DNA of 64,000 bases from Cryptomeria japonica (Eukaryota; Streptophyta; Pinopsida; Cupressales; Cupressaceae), in the NCBI RefSeq assembly GCF_030272615.1, contig NW_026729149.1, forward strand, positions 1 through 64,000, in the 5' to 3' direction. The position numbers and the translations under genes were made by a program. Below the pieces are notes generated by a model. It was not told the origin of the DNA and searched no databases. It saw nothing but the letters and a program-made list of their open reading frames with translations. Numbering within the stretch: the first letter of the stretch is position 1; every line of letters begins with the position of its first letter. This document shows positions 60,111 through 64,000 of the stretch, one piece after another.

Positions 60111-60365
60111 AACTCTTGCATATATGTAGTCTCAAAATGCCTCCTTCGCAATTGTAGCTTAGCTTTTTCTGCCTCGGTCATTCCTGGCTAGGTAGTTTGA
60201 AGAGATAAAAAAGAGAGTTTTATCTTTAAATAAATCTTTCTCTGCCTGAGTTAGAGGATTGTATACTGTTGCATTATCTTATTCTAGATAATCATTTTTA
60301 ACAAACTCCCATAAATCTTGTGAACAAAACAATGGAGGAACAATGCCTACATTAAACTGAAGAAA
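60111..60365 (-). pseudogene. Copia gag N-terminal and middle fragment, copy 3
   Basis: On the minus strand it reads, over several frames, LFCSQDLWEFV, then KTLFFI, then MTEAEKAKLQLRRRHFETTY, which corresponds to successive parts of plant copia gag. It extends further into gag than copy 1 and supplies the middle part deleted from the decayed copia at 19515-19830. Confidence 0.65.
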
Positions 60366-60504
60366 TGGAACAAATCAAAAGAGCATTAAATGATATATGT
60401 ATAAGAAATCTACAAAGAAGATTATGAAATATGTTTTTCGTTTCAAAACTGCAGGTTTTCTTTGGAGTGAATAAGAAGACACGGTAAGCTGAAAAAGAAT
60501 GTAA

Positions 60505-60620
60505 TTCAACACTTCTTCAGCCTGCTTAGCGCTTGGATTTTCTTGTCTTTTTTCTATAGTTTTTAATTTTCCCAGGTTGGCTGCCTTCCAGATGCCTAAG
60601 CAGCCTTCTAACTTCTTCAT
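60505..60620 (-). pseudogene. Exon-like segment E1, copy 3
   Basis: An ATG at 60620 (minus) opens MKKLEGCLGIWKAANLGK and KTIEKRQENPSAKQAEEVLN in one frame. The following 23 codons present in copy 2 are deleted here, and the frame runs on into intron-like sequence. The protein is not recognised. Confidence 0.4.
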
Positions 60621-61379
60621 TTTTTCTAATGTTGTTTTAAAACTGCACATATATATGACTATATTAATTTTTATATCTCATCTATTTCAAGCTTGCCTTA
60701 GAAACATCAAACAAAAACTAAGAATGAAAACAAAACCATTAACTTGAAAACCATATACATTGAAGACTTTAAAAAATATTAAATATTTATGTAACTTATC
60801 TAAATTTTAATCTATCACATTGTAAACTAAAACAAAAAAAAAAACCATGTTATTAAAATATATTCTAAATAAATTTTAAAAATTATATTTAGTATTTTCA
60901 AATTTTATAAAAATTTGTAAAACAAAAGAGAGAAAGAAAATCTAAATTATATGAAATATAGCATTATTTTGCTTTTCTCTAGAGCACAAAATTTTAACAC
61001 ATAGGATTAGAATCCTTAAAATGGAAATTGTTGACAACAAGAGAAGACTACATAATCCAATCGGAGTTATTATCAATGGGTGGGTGTTTCTCGATGGGTG
61101 GAGGTTTCTCAAAGCTATACCTAGGAAGGCTCTATATTCTAGACATCTTTATGAATAGATTGTGATATTTTATAGACATCTTAGGAATGGATTGCTAATT
61201 TTGCCTATCTTGTTAACAAAATCATATACTCATTGTAATCATTATAATGATTCACTCTAATTATTATTCTCCTCTTGATGTTTGGTAATCAATAGAATTG
61301 GAAATTTCAAATTAATTGTATCAAAACATTAGGAAACATTATTATGGTAATAAAGTCAATTAAATATGGATCCACACTG

Positions 61380-61920
61380 ACAATAAAAGAAACACAATTG
61401 CAATGCAGATAAATTATTCTATTGATTAATAGATTATAACAATTTCTTGATAATGAATGAACTGCAATTGCTACATCATATAGAGGTGTTAGATACATTC
61501 AAAGAATTCCAAAACTTATCTTAAACATATTCCTCAGAAATTAATCTATCAAGCAATATTGTGGTAATAAATTCAGTTAATTATAAATGCATCAAATCGA
61601 GAATCCATACAAGAAATAAAAGAAATGCAGAATTGGATAAATTGTTCTATTGATTCAATAGATAATGAATGATCTACAATTCTCACATTATATAGATGTG
61701 TTAGATACATTCAAAGACTTCTAGAAACTTGTCTTGAAAAAATTACATGATTATTCTCCCCTATTAAGTGTGGTTATTACCACTTTCTCTCCTTCTATAG
61801 AGGGCTTCAATTATTTTTTGACAAAACATTGTGACCTTTTCTATGTCTGAGATATAAATTTCTCAAACAACTTGATTTTAGTGGCTTTATGAGATCCCCT
61901 CAAAAACTTCAATATCCCAA
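61380..61920. repeat. Repeat flanking array copy 3
   Basis: Noncoding; equivalent to 11821-12340 and 20880-21420. A block of about 115 bp is duplicated just after it (AACTTGATTTTAGTGGC near 61869 and 61990). Confidence 0.6.
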
Positions 61921-64000
61921 GAATTAAAACACAAATAAATATCCCTATTTATTCAAGAGATTAAAATACCTATTTGAAAATTTCGCAAACAACTTGATTT
62001 TAGTGGCTTTATGAGATCCCCTCAAAAACTTCAATATCCCAAGAATTAAAACACAAATAAATATCCCTATTGATTCAAGAGATTAAAATACCTATATCAA
62101 ATAACATAACATATATAAATTGCCTTATTGTTTCAAGAGATTACATTTGTTTCTTGGTAACCATCAAATATATTACAAAAGATTTTTGTTAAACATCAAA
62201 TATCAAAATATAGATAAATTGCCTTAATAATGAATTCTTTAGTGCTTCATCACTCATAATTAAAACAAAAACAAATTTCTCTATTGATCCAAAAGATTAC
62301 AATAACTTCTTGATAAAATATCAAAACTTAGATAAATTGCTCTATTGATTCAAGAAATTACAAGACCTTCTTGATCAGATATCAAAGACACATAAATTGC
62401 TCTATTCATTAAAGAGATTACAAGAGCTTATTGATTAAATAATAAAACACAGATAAAATAGCCTATTGATTCAAGAGATTACAATAGCTTCTTGATTAGC
62501 ATCAAATATTGAAACATAGATAACTTACCCTATCACTTTTTATTGCTACCTTCTTCTTTAGCTATGGCCGGATTTAATGATTTCTTCAAAATCCTCTTGA
62601 TCACCATCAAATACCAAAAACAAAGATAAAATTCCCTACCACCTTTTATCACTGCCTTCTTCAACTATGGTTGGATCTAATGATTCCTTCTTCTTCAACT
62701 ATGATTGCGATGACTAGATCTAATATTTTTAGTGCTTCTTCACATAAAATTAAAACACAGATAATGGAGATTACAAGAGCTTATTATGAAATGTCAAAAC
62801 AAAAAATTAAAACACAAATAAATTTCCCTATTGATTACAAGAGCTTCTTGATCAAATAGTTTAACACAAATAAATTGCCCCATTGATTCAAGAGATTACA
62901 ATAGCTTCTTGATCACCATCAAATATGGAAACATAGATAAATTACCCTATGACTTTTTATTGCTACTTTCTTCTTTATCTACGGCTAGATCTAATGATTT
63001 CTTGAAATACAAAACATAGATAAATTTCCCTACTACTTTTTATTGCTACCTTCTTCAACTATGGCTAGATCTAATGATTTCTTCTTCTTCATCTATGGTT
63101 GGGTCTAATAATTCTTTCTTCAACTATGGTTGGATCTAATGATTTCTTCAGTGTTTCTTCACATGAAAATAAAACACAAATAAGTTATTCTATATTTCTA
63201 CCTTCTTCTTTACCTATGGATGGATCTATTTTAGGAGATTACAAGAGCTTCTTATGAAATATCAAAACACAAAATTGAAACACAAATAAGTTGCCTTATT
63301 GATTATAAGAGCTTCTTGATCAAATAATTTAACATAGATAAACTGCCCTATTGAGTCAAGAGATTATAACAGCTTCTTGATCACCATAAAATATAAAAGC
63401 ATAAATAAATTGCCCTATAAAATCTTCTTGATTGGCATCAAATATCAAAACACAGATAAATTGTCCTTATCACTTTTTATTGATACCTTATTCAACTATG
63501 ACTAGATCTAATGATTCCTTCTTCTTCAGCTATGGCTGGATCTAATGATTTCTTCATAGAAAATTAAAACACAGATATATTACCCTATATTGCTACCTTC
63601 TTCTTCAGCGATGGATGGATCAGGAGACTACATGAGCTTCTTATGAAATATCAAAACACAAAATCAAAACACAAAATTAAAACACAAATAAATTGTTCTA
63701 TTGATTCAAGAGATTACAAGAGTTTAATATGAAACACAAATAAATTGCCCTCTTGATTTAAGAAATTAGAAGAGTTGCTTGATCAAATAACAAAACCGCC
63801 CTACTATTCAAGAGATTACAATAGCTTCTTGATCAAATAGCAAAACACAAATTAATTGCCTTATTAACTCAAGCTTCTGGATCACCATCAAATATCAAAA
63901 CACAAAATATAGATCAATTATCCTATTTATTCAACATATTACAAGCCCTATTGTTCTATTGATTCAACATATTACAATAGCTCCTTGAAGTATTTTCAAA
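61920..64000. repeat. Degenerate 61-bp tandem array, copy 3
   Basis: Same unit types and nearly the same unit order as array 2 (21420-23460). Runs off the right edge of the window before its end block. Confidence 0.8.

Larger units (their letters stand above)
60108..61380 (-). repeat. Repeat B, copy 3
   Basis: It matches 19751-20880 and parts of 10211-11820. On the minus strand it carries the exon-like segment (60620 to about 60505) followed by the copia gag fragment (60365-60111). The rest is A/T-rich noncoding DNA leading into array copy 3. Confidence 0.65.

Overview
The window reads as plant nuclear DNA from a large, repeat-rich genome. It is A/T-rich, almost every base belongs to decayed LTR retrotransposons or to repeats derived from them, and the families seen (Ty1/copia, Ty3/gypsy chromovirus, Ty3/gypsy Tat lineage with two RNase H domains) are those of seed plants. 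A gymnosperm would fit the density and age of the elements, but nothing here fixes the species. I see no rRNA, tRNA, CRISPR array or bacterial-style operon. The only apparently intact single-copy gene is a small RING-H2 protein at 23783-24169 on the minus strand.

Layout. 1-5321 (minus): a gag-like region with five zinc knuckles, then a long broken second ORF, no pol, and two polypurine-like tracts. 5322-10210: the truncated 3' end of a chromovirus (integrase tail, chromodomain, LTR), about 3 kb of an older element 'X', and a reversed fragment of repeat 'A'. The same series lies in mirror order at 27295-32190, so these are the arms of an old inverted duplication. 10211-16302: repeat 'B' (copia gag start plus exon-like segments), a degenerate 61-bp tandem array, and repeat 'A'. 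16303-19810: unassigned DNA and a decayed minus-strand copia. 19751-23575: a second B plus array, followed by the RING gene. 24300-27294: A/T-rich DNA with three diverged direct repeats, one split by a G/C-rich insertion.

27936-30903 is X again. It flanks a chromovirus (30904-37587, minus) that still has both LTRs, a PBS and a TGTAT target-site duplication, but whose polyprotein is interrupted by about 1.2 kb of foreign DNA. 37764-43976 is a copia element (plus) with both LTRs, PBS, PPT, all domains in order and a perfect (CT)69 tract. 44940-54906 (minus) is a 3'-truncated Tat-lineage element with 5' LTR, PBS, a possible extra leader ORF, gag, protease, RT, RNase H, a second RNase H and the start of integrase. 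54907-57829 is unassigned. 57830-64000 is a third A-B-array unit running off the window.

All retrotransposon reading frames carry stops, frameshifts or lost catalytic residues, so none looks autonomous. The least ordinary observation is the repeated A/B/array unit: exon-like segments with splice-site-like borders lie directly upstream of a copia gag start, and the combination occurs three times next to 61-bp arrays. I found no convincing new biological system beyond that. All alignments were done by eye.
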